Of a stretch of 15,864 nt of DNA, positions 6,491-14,104 are shown in pieces; position 1 is the first letter of the stretch, and every line of letters begins with the position of its first letter. The notes below the pieces were generated by a model. That model was not told where the DNA came from, did not search any database, and saw nothing but the letters and a program-made list of their open reading frames with translations. The translations under genes were made by a program, and so were the position numbers. Origin of the DNA: Bacteroidales bacterium (GTDB lineage: Bacteria; Bacteroidota; Bacteroidia; Bacteroidales; Muribaculaceae). The DNA is taken from contig JAHZGZ010000093.1 of assembly GCA_019420545.1 (NCBI GenBank), forward strand, positions 1 to 15,864. Reading direction: 5' to 3'.

Positions 6491-8484
6491 TACTTTCCCT
6501 TGCCCGTTATCCAGGCCAGATTGAAGCGGTAGTGGAGCCTTGAGCTGAGCAGATGGATTATGCCGTCGGGGGTCTGGGTGGCGCAGAGGTATCCGCGCGG
6601 TTCGGCGTGGGTGGCGTCCGACTCAAAAAATCCTGTCCAGGCACCTCCGTCGTTAAAGCGCGGCACCGCGTCTGTAATCAGCCGGCGCACGGGCCATGTA
6701 CGCCCCTCGTCGAACGATACCGCGGCATACATCCCGTAGCCCTTCACACGCTTGCCGTCGGGCATCGTGAATTCCATTCCGCGGTCGGCTTCCGGGGTGC
6801 GCTGAGGATGGTCGGTGAATGCTATGAGCAGCAGTGGCCCTTCGTTGAGTCGCCGAAGTACCAGGCGTTGTCCTCCGTCGACAGGTGGGAGTTCCGACGC
6901 ATGGTACGTCCATGTGCGCCCCATGTCGTGCGACACGCTCATCGGCATGTGCGGCTTCCTGTCGGCTCCGGTTATGCTGTTGCCTCTTCCGAGCGCCATC
7001 AGCGATCCGTCATTAAGCTGCACCACTCCCGCGTGGATTCCGGCGATGGTGCTTCCGGTCGAACCCTCGCGGAAATCGGGTAGGGGGGCGCCGTCCCATT
7101 GGTCGGCCCATGTCAAGCCGCCGTCGCGGCTTATGTGGAGTGCGGTGCCGTCGTTGCCGCCCGGGCCCGCGTCGCAGGCCTGGATTATCCACCCCTCGCG
7201 GGTTACCGACGGTCCGGCTATCACCTGATGACGCTTTGTGTGCTCCGGCGCGATGATCTCCGGTGCCGACCATGTGGCGCCGTTGTCGCGGCTGCGACGC
7301 AGGGTCATGGCAAGGTTCTGCCAGTCGCCCGACGCCTCCATGCCGTTGATATGGAGCAGGGTGCCTTTGCCGTCGTTGAGGAGCGAACTTCCTGTAAGAT
7401 TACGGTCGGGTACACGGAAAAATTCCGAGGCCTCCTCCCAGCTGTCGGCACCGGCTTTCAGGCGCGACGACAGCACCGTTACCTCCCGGCCGTTCTCATC
7501 GTTGGCCGAGAACCATATGGCAAGCAGATCTCCGTTGTCACACCATGTTACCGCCGGCTGGTGGTTATGGCGGTAAAAGGGCGTTCCGCTGCCGCATTGC
7601 GGCTCGATCACGAACGGTACAGGCGGTATGTACACCGGCTTGTCGCCCGTAGTGCTCCAATGATATTTTTCCTGCGAAAGATCGGTGCGCGGCATCGGAG
7701 CTGTCCACGCTTCTCCGGTATGATGCAGTGGCGCGTTCGACTCCATGATGCGGAATCCCGTCTGCGAATGCCGGTCGTCGGGCAGCATGGCGCTGCGGTT
7801 GGCGCTGCGCAGATACTTCACCGGGGTATGATGGCTGCCCCCGCGCGTCACCCTGAATTCTCCTGTCGCCGGGCCGCACGGGTCGGTCAGCTCCCCGTCG
7901 GTATAAAGGGCGTAGAAATCCATACACCACTCCTCGACATTGCCGTGCATGTCATACAGCCCGAAAGCATTGGGGGCGAACTGCCCCACGCGGAGCGACA
8001 CCGGGTCGAAGTCGCGCGCCACGCGCTGCGATTTGTGGCATGAGTCGGGAAACCAGTCGCCGGTATTATATAAGGTATATGTGCCGCCGCGGCATGCATA
8101 CTCCCATTCGGCCTCGGTCGGCAGGCGGTATGTGTGTCCGTCGCGCTCTCCGAGGCGGCGGCAGAATTCAAGTGCGTCGTAGTAGCTTACATTGACCACG
8201 GCGTCGTCATCATCCGTCGAGACGCCTTTCTTGCCGCGCAGGGCGCGATGTTCCGGAAAAAATTCTTCGTATTGCGCGTTGGTGATTTCTGTGGCGCTCA
8301 TGCGCATGGGCCGCGTCAGCGTCACCTTGTGTACAGGCCCTTCGTCGAAGTCCTCGCCGAGCGCACGGCTCCCCATGTAGAAATATCCGGCAGGGATGTC
8401 GACCATTGTTATCGGTTCGGCTGCCCCGGCAGTAGTCATCATTGCGGCAATCGCCATAGTGGCCGCTGTCACTGCAATTTTCAT
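6490..8484 (-). CDS. Secreted SUMF1-like / sialidase-like beta-propeller fusion
   Basis: Start taken at the ATG at 8484 (664 residues); an upstream in-frame TTG at 8496 is unlikely. Residues 1-21 are a signal peptide (MKIAVTAATMAIAAMMTTAGA). Residues 26-250 are a SUMF1/formylglycine-generating-enzyme fold, with RLPTEAEWEYACRGG from 120, HGNVEEW at 180-186, TRGGS at 213-217 and a closing GFR. The two cysteines that bind copper and do catalysis in true FGE are replaced by Thr220 and Leu225, so sulfatase activation is not expected. Residues 285-660 are a sialidase-like propeller with four Asp boxes (SRDNGATW 398, SRDGGLTW 452, SHDMGRTW 518, SFDEGRTW 590). No clear RIP motif is seen, so true sialidase activity is uncertain. 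Probably periplasmic or outer surface, acting on or binding host or dietary glycans (inference). It follows nadK by 53 bases on the same strand. Confidence 0.85.
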   Translation of the reverse strand: MKIAVTAATMAIAAMMTTAGAAEPITMVDIPAGYFYMGSRALGEDFDEGPVHKVTLTRPMRMSATEITNAQYEEFFPEHRALRGKKGVSTDDDDAVVNVSYYDALEFCRRLGERDGHTYRLPTEAEWEYACRGGTYTLYNTGDWFPDSCHKSQRVARDFDPVSLRVGQFAPNAFGLYDMHGNVEEWCMDFYALYTDGELTDPCGPATGEFRVTRGGSHHTPVKYLRSANRSAMLPDDRHSQTGFRIMESNAPLHHTGEAWTAPMPRTDLSQEKYHWSTTGDKPVYIPPVPFVIEPQCGSGTPFYRHNHQPAVTWCDNGDLLAIWFSANDENGREVTVLSSRLKAGADSWEEASEFFRVPDRNLTGSSLLNDGKGTLLHINGMEASGDWQNLAMTLRRSRDNGATWSAPEIIAPEHTKRHQVIAGPSVTREGWIIQACDAGPGGNDGTALHISRDGGLTWADQWDGAPLPDFREGSTGSTIAGIHAGVVQLNDGSLMALGRGNSITGADRKPHMPMSVSHDMGRTWTYHASELPPVDGGQRLVLRRLNEGPLLLIAFTDHPQRTPEADRGMEFTMPDGKRVKGYGMYAAVSFDEGRTWPVRRLITDAVPRFNDGGAWTGFFESDATHAEPRGYLCATQTPDGIIHLLSSRLHYRFNLAWITGKGK

Positions 8485-8537
8485 ATTTAGGTACAAGAAT
8501 ATAATATAATAGAATTAAGGTGTTGTGATCTCTGGTA

Positions 8538-9410
8538 TTACCTTGTGTCCATACCCCACATCAGCTTGTCGCGCAGGGTGTCGGTAAAGTGATGGCCGGG
8601 CCGCTTGATGACTTTTGTGACGAAAGGCGCGCGGCGCAACGTCACGGTGCTGTCTGCCGAGAGCGACATGAACCGTCCGTCGAGACTAAGGCGGTATGCC
8701 GCCGAGCGCGACCGCGTGGTGATGGAGATCACGCTGTCGTCGCGCACTACAAGCGGGCGCATGGTAAGCGAATGGGCGGCGATGGGCGACACGGCCCACA
8801 CCGGTGCCGACGGCTCCAGGATCGGGCCGCCTACCGACAGATTGTAGCCCGTAGAACCTGTAGGGGTGGAGACTATCAGTCCGTCGGCCAGATAGTTGGC
8901 CAGCGGCGAACCGTTGATGCGCGCGTCCATCTCGATCATCGACGATGTATCCTGCTTCAGCACAGCCACTTCGTTGAGCGCGTAAGGCCACACTCCTGCG
9001 GGAAGGTTGTGGTCGGCCTCGACGGCAATCAGTGTGCGTGTCTCCACGTCGTAGCTCCCTTCGAGAAGGCGCCCCAGCCAATGGTCGATGTTGTTCATGC
9101 GTGAGGCTGCGAGATAGCCCAGATGCCCCGTGTTGATGCCGAGAATGGGTATCTCCTTGTCGCCCACCCATTGGGCGGTATGCAGGAATGTGCCGTCGCC
9201 ACCTATGCTGATCGCGATGGCGGCGCTGAAGTCGTGGCCGTGGATTATGTCGTTGACCGGAGGTGGTGTGGGGAGCGCTCCGCACAGGTAGCGGTAAAAG
9301 GATTCTTCCACCTCTACCCATACATTCTGGCGGCACAGGGCCTCGAAGAAGCTGACTATCTCGTCGAGATGGCGTTCCTGGTACGGGTTGCCGTAGATGG
9401 CGATGCGCAT
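8538..9410 (-). CDS. nadK: NAD kinase
   Basis: Cytoplasmic enzyme that phosphorylates NAD to NADP with ATP. The start is placed at the ATG at 9410 (290 residues, MRIAIYGNPY), the usual family N-terminus; the frame stays open upstream, but that part is low-complexity and overlaps the preceding gene. Diagnostic motifs: IGGDGTFL (69-76) with the catalytic Asp72, INTGHLGYL (92-100), the NE pair at 146-147, and DGLIVSTPTGSTGYNLSVGGP (176-196), the NAD-binding loop. It is 23 bases downstream of the CBS-domain gene and 53 bases upstream of the SUMF1/sialidase fusion, all on the same strand, so the three may share a transcript starting before 10102. Confidence 0.96.
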   Translation of the reverse strand: MRIAIYGNPYQERHLDEIVSFFEALCRQNVWVEVEESFYRYLCGALPTPPPVNDIIHGHDFSAAIAISIGGDGTFLHTAQWVGDKEIPILGINTGHLGYLAASRMNNIDHWLGRLLEGSYDVETRTLIAVEADHNLPAGVWPYALNEVAVLKQDTSSMIEMDARINGSPLANYLADGLIVSTPTGSTGYNLSVGGPILEPSAPVWAVSPIAAHSLTMRPLVVRDDSVISITTRSRSAAYRLSLDGRFMSLSADSTVTLRRAPFVTKVIKRPGHHFTDTLRDKLMWGMDTR

Positions 9411-9433
9411 GATAATGTCGGTTGATATTATGG

Positions 9434-10102
9434 TTATACTTCGAGGTAATGGAGCAGAGAGTTGACGCGCTCCATCATGTCGGCGTTGAGCAGGCCCGGT
9501 GTGCCGCTCATCTCCAGAGTGTCGTAGCCGTAGCGGGCGAGTGAGCGCGCCACCGATTCCCCGCGTGAATGATTTACGCGCAGCATTACCGTTGTGGGCG
9601 AATTCGGCTCTGTGCCGACCACTACATTGAGGTTGAGCAGATGGGCGTCGGTATCCTCTACGGCATGGGCTATCGCCGAGGCGCTGTATTCTCCCGACGG
9701 GCATATTACGGTAAGCTCCGTGTACTCGTCGAGCTGGGGAAACAGCGATGCGGCGAGCCGGAGGATACCCTCGCGGTCGGCGGCGCCGAGATATGTGTCG
9801 GGCGAGGCGTCGTCGACTACGGCCACGACGGTTTCGCCGGCGGCCATGCGCTCCATGAGCAGCGACACGGGCGCCGATGCGGATACCGGGCGCACGGATA
9901 CCGCCACACCGCCAAGCGCCGAGTCGCGGCGTGCATGCAGCACCGAAGCATCGGCCATGCCCAGATAGCGCAGGGTACCGTCTGTAACGGGCACAGGCCC
10001 GCGGAGTCCGACAGCTATACTGAGTTGCGGCAAGGCTTCGCCTACGGTCATCCTCCCGTCAAGAGCCTCGATTTGGGGTGATATGGCATCTTTTGCAGTC
10101 AA
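9434..10102 (-). CDS. CBS-domain pair protein with ACT-like C-terminus
   Basis: A 222-residue cytoplasmic protein of the AcuB-like kind. Residues 5-55 and 65-120 fit a weakly conserved CBS pair (MTVGEALPQLS ... PVTDGTLRYLGMA; PVSLLMERMAAGETVVAVVDD ... YLGAADREGILRLAASLF), which in other proteins binds adenine nucleotides. Residues 128-200 (ELTVICPSGEYSASAIAHAVED ... VMLRVNHSRGESVARSL) resemble an ACT-like sensor. The only workable start is TTG at 10102: an in-frame stop lies about 24 bases upstream and the next ATG is residue 18, inside the first CBS domain. From memory, the gene beside nadK and pdxJ in Bacteroidales encodes such a protein, suggesting a regulatory role in NAD(P) or cofactor metabolism; the ligand is unknown. 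Confidence 0.75.
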   Translation of the reverse strand: MTAKDAISPQIEALDGRMTVGEALPQLSIAVGLRGPVPVTDGTLRYLGMADASVLHARRDSALGGVAVSVRPVSASAPVSLLMERMAAGETVVAVVDDASPDTYLGAADREGILRLAASLFPQLDEYTELTVICPSGEYSASAIAHAVEDTDAHLLNLNVVVGTEPNSPTTVMLRVNHSRGESVARSLARYGYDTLEMSGTPGLLNADMMERVNSLLHYLEV

Positions 10103-10106
10103 AACG

Positions 10107-10138
10107 TTTCGCTTTTTACTTATTTCTCACTAATTTTG
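10107..10138 (+). promoter_or_regulatory. Probable promoter of the pdxJ-exbB-exbD-tonB cluster
   Basis: TTTC at 10107-10110, 20 bases, then TAATTTTG at 10131-10138, an exact match to TAnnTTTG. The leader to the pdxJ ATG would be about 130 bases. It contains A/T runs with repeated TTTTTTCG words (about 10199-10218) and a GGAGCGCTCC palindrome near 10225, of unknown role. The -33 box overlaps the start of the divergent CBS gene. Confidence 0.5.
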
Positions 10139-10273
10139 CAGTTGCTAAAAAAGGGCACTGCCCGTCAAGCATCACGAAAAGGCTACAAATTTACGAAATT
10201 TTTTTCGATTTTTTTCGTGATTCGGAGCGCTCCCGCTCTTTCTTATATTAAAACGCATCAACCGACAATAAGG

Positions 10274-10987
10274 ATGACTAATTTAAGCGTAAATATCAAC
10301 AAGGTGGCCACGCTGCGCAACGCACGCGGCGAGAACACTCCCGATGTGGAGCGTGTGGCTGTCGATTGCGAGTGCTTCGGCGCCGACGGCATAACGGTGC
10401 ATCCGCGTCCCGACGAGCGCCATATCCGCCATGACGACGTGATCGCCCTGCGCCCCCTTGTGAAGACTGAATTCAATATCGAAGGCTATCCCTCCGACGA
10501 TTTCATGCGCCTGGTGCTTATGGTGCGCCCCGAGCAGGTTACTCTCGTGCCCGACGCTCCCGACGCCCTTACCTCAAGCGCCGGATGGGACGTTGCCGCC
10601 AACATGGAGATGCTGACCTCGGTCGTCGACCGTCTGCACGAGGTCGGTGTGCGCGCATCGATATTCGTAGGCACCGACCCCGACAATATCAAGGCCGCCG
10701 CAGCTACCGGAGCCGACCGTGTAGAGCTGTATACCAAGCCTTTCGCCGACATGTACCCCACCGATCCCGAGGCGGCTGTGGCACCTTACGTGGCCGCAAG
10801 CGTCGCCGCCCACAAGTGCGGCCTCGGTGTCAACGCCGGACACGACCTCAATCTCGAGAACCTCCGGTTCTTCCACGAGCGTCTGCCCTACCTCAACGAG
10901 GTGTCGATAGGCCATGCCATCATTTCCGATGCTCTCTATCTCGGCCTGGAGGCCGCCATACGCCAGTACAAGGCCTGTCTGCAATAA
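10274..10987 (+). CDS. pdxJ: Pyridoxine 5'-phosphate synthase
   Basis: Last step of the DXP-dependent vitamin B6 route: condenses 1-deoxyxylulose 5-phosphate with 3-amino-2-oxopropyl phosphate to pyridoxine phosphate in the cytoplasm. The 237 residues from the ATG at 10274 (MTNLSVNINKVATLRNARG) align over the full length of the family; an upstream in-frame ATG at 10136 would add 46 lysine- and phenylalanine-rich residues absent from homologues and would begin at the promoter, so it was not used. Conserved parts: NINKVATLRNARG (7-19), GADGITVHPRPDERHI (36-51), FNIEG (67-71) with the catalytic Glu70, VNAGHDLN with the catalytic His, and IGHAII near the C-terminus. It is followed after 55 bases by exbB, likely in the same transcript. 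Confidence 0.96.
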   Translation: MTNLSVNINKVATLRNARGENTPDVERVAVDCECFGADGITVHPRPDERHIRHDDVIALRPLVKTEFNIEGYPSDDFMRLVLMVRPEQVTLVPDAPDALTSSAGWDVAANMEMLTSVVDRLHEVGVRASIFVGTDPDNIKAAAATGADRVELYTKPFADMYPTDPEAAVAPYVAASVAAHKCGLGVNAGHDLNLENLRFFHERLPYLNEVSIGHAIISDALYLGLEAAIRQYKACLQ

Positions 10988-11042
10988 ATCTGCGGCCTTC
11001 GACCACCTGACTTCAACATATTAATATAATATCTGTTCTGCG

Positions 11043-11870
11043 ATGCAAAGCATACTTTCAACTCTGACACGGGTGGCCGACCTGCTGGACTATGCCATTT
11101 CCATAATTAGTGACACAATACTTACTTCCATATCATCAGCAATGTCAATACTCAACACGATACTTGCGCAGGTGCCGGGAGCTATGACCGACACTGTAAC
11201 CACGGTAACCGAAACCGTCGCCGTTGCCCCCGAAGCCGCCGAGACCGCCCGCATGTCGGTGTGGGAACTATGCCTCAAAGGCGGATTCATCATGATACCC
11301 CTCGCCATACTTCTGGTAATCAGCATATATATATTCATTGAGCGGTATATCGTTATCCGTCGCGCCGACCGCGAGGACGCTACATTCATGAAGCGTATCA
11401 AGGACTATATCCACGACGGCGAGATCGACAGCGCCAAGCTGCTCTGCAAGAAAAACGGCACTCCATATGCACGTCTCATCCTCAAGGGTATCAGCCGCAT
11501 AGGCCGCCCGATGAACGATGTGCTCGTAGCAATCGAGAATACCGGCAACCTTGAGATCGCCAACCTCGGCAAAGGCCTTACCTGGCTCGCCACTACCGCT
11601 GCCGGCGCCCCGATGCTCGGATTCCTCGGCACGGTTATCGGTATGGTCGAGGCGTTTTTCGCGCTGGCCAATGCCGGATCGTCGGCCAACATCAGCGTGC
11701 TTGCGGGCGGTATCTACGAGGCCCTTGTCACCACCGTGGCCGGTCTGGCTGTCGGCATCGTGGCTCTGTTTGCCTACAATGCCCTCGTGGCCCGTATCAA
11801 CGGTGTTATGAAACTCCTCGAAGGGAAGACCATGGAGTTTATGGATCTTCTCAACGAGCCTGCGGAGTAA
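11043..11870 (+). CDS. exbB: ExbB/TolQ/MotA-family proton channel protein
   Basis: Inner-membrane component that, with ExbD, turns proton flow into force on TonB. The 275 residues have a long N-terminal extension (1-75) with hydrophobic and Thr/Ala-rich parts, then TM1 at about 80-100 (GGFIMIPLAILLVISIYIFI), a cytoplasmic helical domain (105-180), TM2 with the signature APMLGFLGTVIGM (189-201) and TM3 with YEALVTTVAGLAVGIVAL (225-242). The conserved channel threonines (Thr198 and Thr230/231) are present. The N-terminal extension is longer than in E. coli ExbB; an internal start at Met34 or Met48 cannot be ruled out. exbD follows after 51 bases. Confidence 0.92.
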   Translation: MQSILSTLTRVADLLDYAISIISDTILTSISSAMSILNTILAQVPGAMTDTVTTVTETVAVAPEAAETARMSVWELCLKGGFIMIPLAILLVISIYIFIERYIVIRRADREDATFMKRIKDYIHDGEIDSAKLLCKKNGTPYARLILKGISRIGRPMNDVLVAIENTGNLEIANLGKGLTWLATTAAGAPMLGFLGTVIGMVEAFFALANAGSSANISVLAGGIYEALVTTVAGLAVGIVALFAYNALVARINGVMKLLEGKTMEFMDLLNEPAE

Positions 11871-11921
11871 TCACCTCGCGCCAATTTCTAACTCTCTGTC
11901 CCGCTCTCCGCTCAGCAACCT

Positions 11922-12383
11922 ATGGCACTGAAACGTCAACACGACATGATGGCAATGTTTTCGATGGCATCCATGACCGATGTCATCTTCCTGTTGCTCA
12001 TCTTCTTTATGATAACGTCAACGTTTGTATTCCCCACGGCACTCGAGGTAAATCTGCCTCAGAGCACCGTGCAGACGTCGCTCAAACCGGGCACACGCGT
12101 GTTTATCGACAAGGAGCAGAAACTCTACGCCTCGTTTGGCGACGAGGAGCCGCAGCCTATAGAGCCTAACGCTCTCGTGCCCTTTCTTCAGCTCGCCTCG
12201 CAGAACGCCGCGGCCGACGAAGCTTTTATAGCCATTTATGCCGATGAGGAGGTGCCCTACGGAAAGATTGTCGAGGTGCTCGATCTCGGCGCCCGCAACA
12301 ATCTGAAGATGGTGCTCGCCACGCGTCCCACCAACGCCCGCAAGGCAACCTACATGCTCCCCGAAGCCACATCACAGCCCTGA
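11922..12383 (+). CDS. exbD: ExbD/TolR-family protein
   Basis: Partner of ExbB with one membrane span and a periplasmic domain. The 153 residues begin with a short cytoplasmic tail (MALKRQHDMMAMFSMASM), then the proton-carrying Asp20 at the start of the span (TDVIFLLLIFFMITSTFVF, 19-37), then the periplasmic part (VNLPQSTVQTS ... VFIDKEQKLYAS ... IAIYADEEVPYGKIVEVLDLGARNN). These match ExbD well. Bacteroidales clusters often carry two exbD genes in a row; only one is present here. The stop is 7 bases before the next ATG, so the genes are tightly coupled. Confidence 0.93.
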   Translation: MALKRQHDMMAMFSMASMTDVIFLLLIFFMITSTFVFPTALEVNLPQSTVQTSLKPGTRVFIDKEQKLYASFGDEEPQPIEPNALVPFLQLASQNAAADEAFIAIYADEEVPYGKIVEVLDLGARNNLKMVLATRPTNARKATYMLPEATSQP

Positions 12384-12390
12384 CACCGCC

Positions 12391-13176
12391 ATGCAGCAAC
12401 GTGATAAAGACCGCCTCATAGCTATAATCGGCACAGCGCTGGCACTGGCCATTCTGCTGTTCTGGATTGTACTCTCCGAGTTCCGCGTAAATCTGTCGGA
12501 ACTTGAGGAGCGCAAATGGCCGCCTGTCGATTCGAGCGAGATCGTGTTCGGCGGCGAGTTTGTGAAACTCGGCGACATGCCTCAGCCTGTTCCGGAAGAG
12601 ATCGCGCAGTCGCAGCCGCAGGAGTCGGCCGAAGAGCCGGCATATGAAGGCACCGACCTTGCCGATGCCGGTCCGAAAGCCGATGTTCCCCCCGCTCCGG
12701 TAGCCTCCGAGCGCCCGTCGCCTATGAAGGTTGAGAAGAAGCCCGAGACACCCGAAAAGAAAGGCCCCACCAAGGAGGAGCTTGCCGAGCAGGAGCGTAT
12801 AAAGCGGCAGAAAGAGCAGGAAGCTAAGAGCAAGAAGATAAGCTCCGGCATTAAGAACAGCTTCAGGCAGAACTCCAAGCCCGCAGCCGGCACTCCCGGA
12901 TCGACGAATGGTAATTCCGACAGCGGTGTGCTTTCCGGCACACCCGGCTTCAGCCTCAAGGGGCGTACACCCGAGTCGTGGGGCCCCACACGCAGCACCC
13001 TCGCCGGCAGCATCACTATCCGCGTCAGCGTCACCTATGTGGGGGGCACCGGTCCCGCCGCCGCCAGCAGCAAGGTGCGCCAGACATGTATCGCCGCCGC
13101 CCGCTCCTCGCGCTTCTCCGTCGATCTCGACGCCCCCGCCGAGCAGGTCGGCACCATCACCTGGACCTTCCGCTGA
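12391..13176 (+). CDS. tonB: TonB-type energy transducer
   Basis: A 261-residue periplasm-spanning protein anchored in the inner membrane that would pass energy from ExbB/ExbD to outer-membrane receptors. One membrane span at about 9-28 (IAIIGTALALAILLFWIVLS); a Pro/Glu/Lys-rich spacer (64-150) ending in a charged helix (KEELAEQERIKRQKEQEAK); then GFSLKGRTPESW (186-197) and the C-terminal domain (GSITIRVSVTYVGG ... RQTCIAAARSSRFSVDLDAPAEQVGTITW), which has the layout seen in Bacteroidales TonB proteins. The C-terminal domain is somewhat short, and the usual Pro-x-Tyr/Phe motif after the GR segment is absent, so it is a divergent version. Last gene of the pdxJ cluster by spacing; the gene after it starts 87 bases on. 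Confidence 0.85.
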   Translation: MQQRDKDRLIAIIGTALALAILLFWIVLSEFRVNLSELEERKWPPVDSSEIVFGGEFVKLGDMPQPVPEEIAQSQPQESAEEPAYEGTDLADAGPKADVPPAPVASERPSPMKVEKKPETPEKKGPTKEELAEQERIKRQKEQEAKSKKISSGIKNSFRQNSKPAAGTPGSTNGNSDSGVLSGTPGFSLKGRTPESWGPTRSTLAGSITIRVSVTYVGGTGPAAASSKVRQTCIAAARSSRFSVDLDAPAEQVGTITWTFR

Positions 13177-13263
13177 TCCGGCGCCCGGTTCTGTTAAAAG
13201 ATTGGCGTCCCTACTTAAAATTATCAACCCCGAGTGCTTGCTACCTCGTTAAAAACAAGAAAA

Positions 13264-13953
13264 ATGACAACACAACCCGTTCAGAAAGAAGCGCGCAGCT
13301 TCACTTTCCCGTTTCTCATCGTCACCGTACTCTTCTGCGTGTGCCTTATCGTCGCCAACCTTGTCGAGATTAAGACCGTCGACATAGGCTTCACGACCAT
13401 AACCGCCGGAATGGTGGTATTCCCCCTCAGCTACATCATCAACGACTGCATAGTCGAGGTCTATGGTTTCCGCAAGGCCCGCATGGTAATATGGCTCGGC
13501 TTCGCCATGAATTTCTTCGTCACTGTCATGCTGCAGCTCGCCATCGCCCTCCCGGGTGCCGAAGGGTGGCACGCCCAGGCGGCCATGGAGGCGATCTACG
13601 GAGGCGTGCCGCGCATACTTACCGCATCGTTTATCGCATTTATATGCGGCTCGATGGTCAACGCCCTTGTCATGAGCAAGATGAAAGTCGCAAGCAACGG
13701 CCGCTACTTCTCCCTTCGCGCCATCCTCTCGACCGTGCTCGGCGAAGGCTCCGACTCCCTAATCTTCTTCCCGCTCGCATTCTGGGGTACACTCTCCGCC
13801 GAAGTCATTCTGGAGCTGATCATCGCCCAGACATGCCTCAAGACCCTCTACGAGATCATAATCCTCCCCGTCACCATCCGCGTTGTCCGCTACATCAAGC
13901 GCATCGAGCGCCTCGACACCTTCGACACAGGCGTCCGCTATTCCTGGTGGTAA
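13264..13953 (+). CDS. yhhQ: Queuosine precursor transporter, YhhQ/QPTR family
   Basis: Inner-membrane protein of the VUT/DUF165 family; E. coli YhhQ imports the queuosine precursors preQ0 and preQ1 used to modify tRNA position 34. The 229 residues start at the ATG at 13264; an in-frame ATG ten codons upstream lacks support. About six membrane spans are visible (15-33, 41-60, 74-96, 118-135, 152-175, 178-202). Family motifs are FPLSYIINDCIVEVYGFRKAR (53-73) and LRAILSTVLGEGSDSLIFF (151-169). The substrate is taken from the family and not proven for this branch. I found no convincing preQ1 riboswitch in the 87 bases upstream. No other queuosine gene is nearby. Confidence 0.9.
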   Translation: MTTQPVQKEARSFTFPFLIVTVLFCVCLIVANLVEIKTVDIGFTTITAGMVVFPLSYIINDCIVEVYGFRKARMVIWLGFAMNFFVTVMLQLAIALPGAEGWHAQAAMEAIYGGVPRILTASFIAFICGSMVNALVMSKMKVASNGRYFSLRAILSTVLGEGSDSLIFFPLAFWGTLSAEVILELIIAQTCLKTLYEIIILPVTIRVVRYIKRIERLDTFDTGVRYSWW

Positions 13954-13975
13954 TCCCCGCTTCCTCAACCCTCCT

Positions 13976-14044
13976 GAATCCGCGCCAAATTGCCAAACGA
14001 ATCCGCGCTAAATTGCCAAACGAAATCGCGCCAAATTGCCAAAT
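13976..14044. repeat. Three 23-bp tandem repeats upstream of the ATPase gene
   Basis: Units at 13976-13998, 13999-14021 and 14022-14044 have equal length and share the core GCGC(C/T)AAATTGCCAAA; the second differs by one base in the core and the third by a few at its ends. Each unit holds two 8-base-spaced GCCAAA half-sites (GCCAAATTGCCAAA). The array ends 16 bases before the -33 box of the ATPase promoter, a position suited to a DNA-binding regulator. Too few and too closely packed for CRISPR (no spacers). Confidence 0.8.
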
Positions 14045-14060
14045 AAAACTGTAAAAATGC

Positions 14061-14089
14061 TTGAAATTCAAATAAATGTGTTATCTTTG
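14061..14089 (+). promoter_or_regulatory. Promoter of the AAA/DUF4143 gene
   Basis: TTG at 14061-14063, 18 bases, then TATCTTTG at 14082-14089, an exact match to TAnnTTTG. Transcription would begin near 14095, giving a leader of only about ten bases before the ATG at 14105. The 23-bp repeats lie immediately upstream. Confidence 0.6.
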
Positions 14090-14104
14090 CAAAAAGCATA
14101 ATTT

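Noticed and set aside
9411..9704. N-terminal extension of NadK by 98 residues
   Set aside because: Arg/Pro-rich, overlaps the end of the CBS gene in another frame and is absent from the family; the ATG at 9410 gives the normal start.
10136..10273. N-terminal extension of PdxJ by 46 residues
   Set aside because: Its ATG coincides with the promoter -7 box and homologues start at MTNLSVNINK.
13177..13263. preQ1 riboswitch before the YhhQ gene
   Set aside because: A GGTTC word is present, but the stem and the A-rich tail needed for the pseudoknot were not found in the right order.
13976..14044. CRISPR array
   Set aside because: The three repeats abut with no spacers between them, and no cas gene is nearby.
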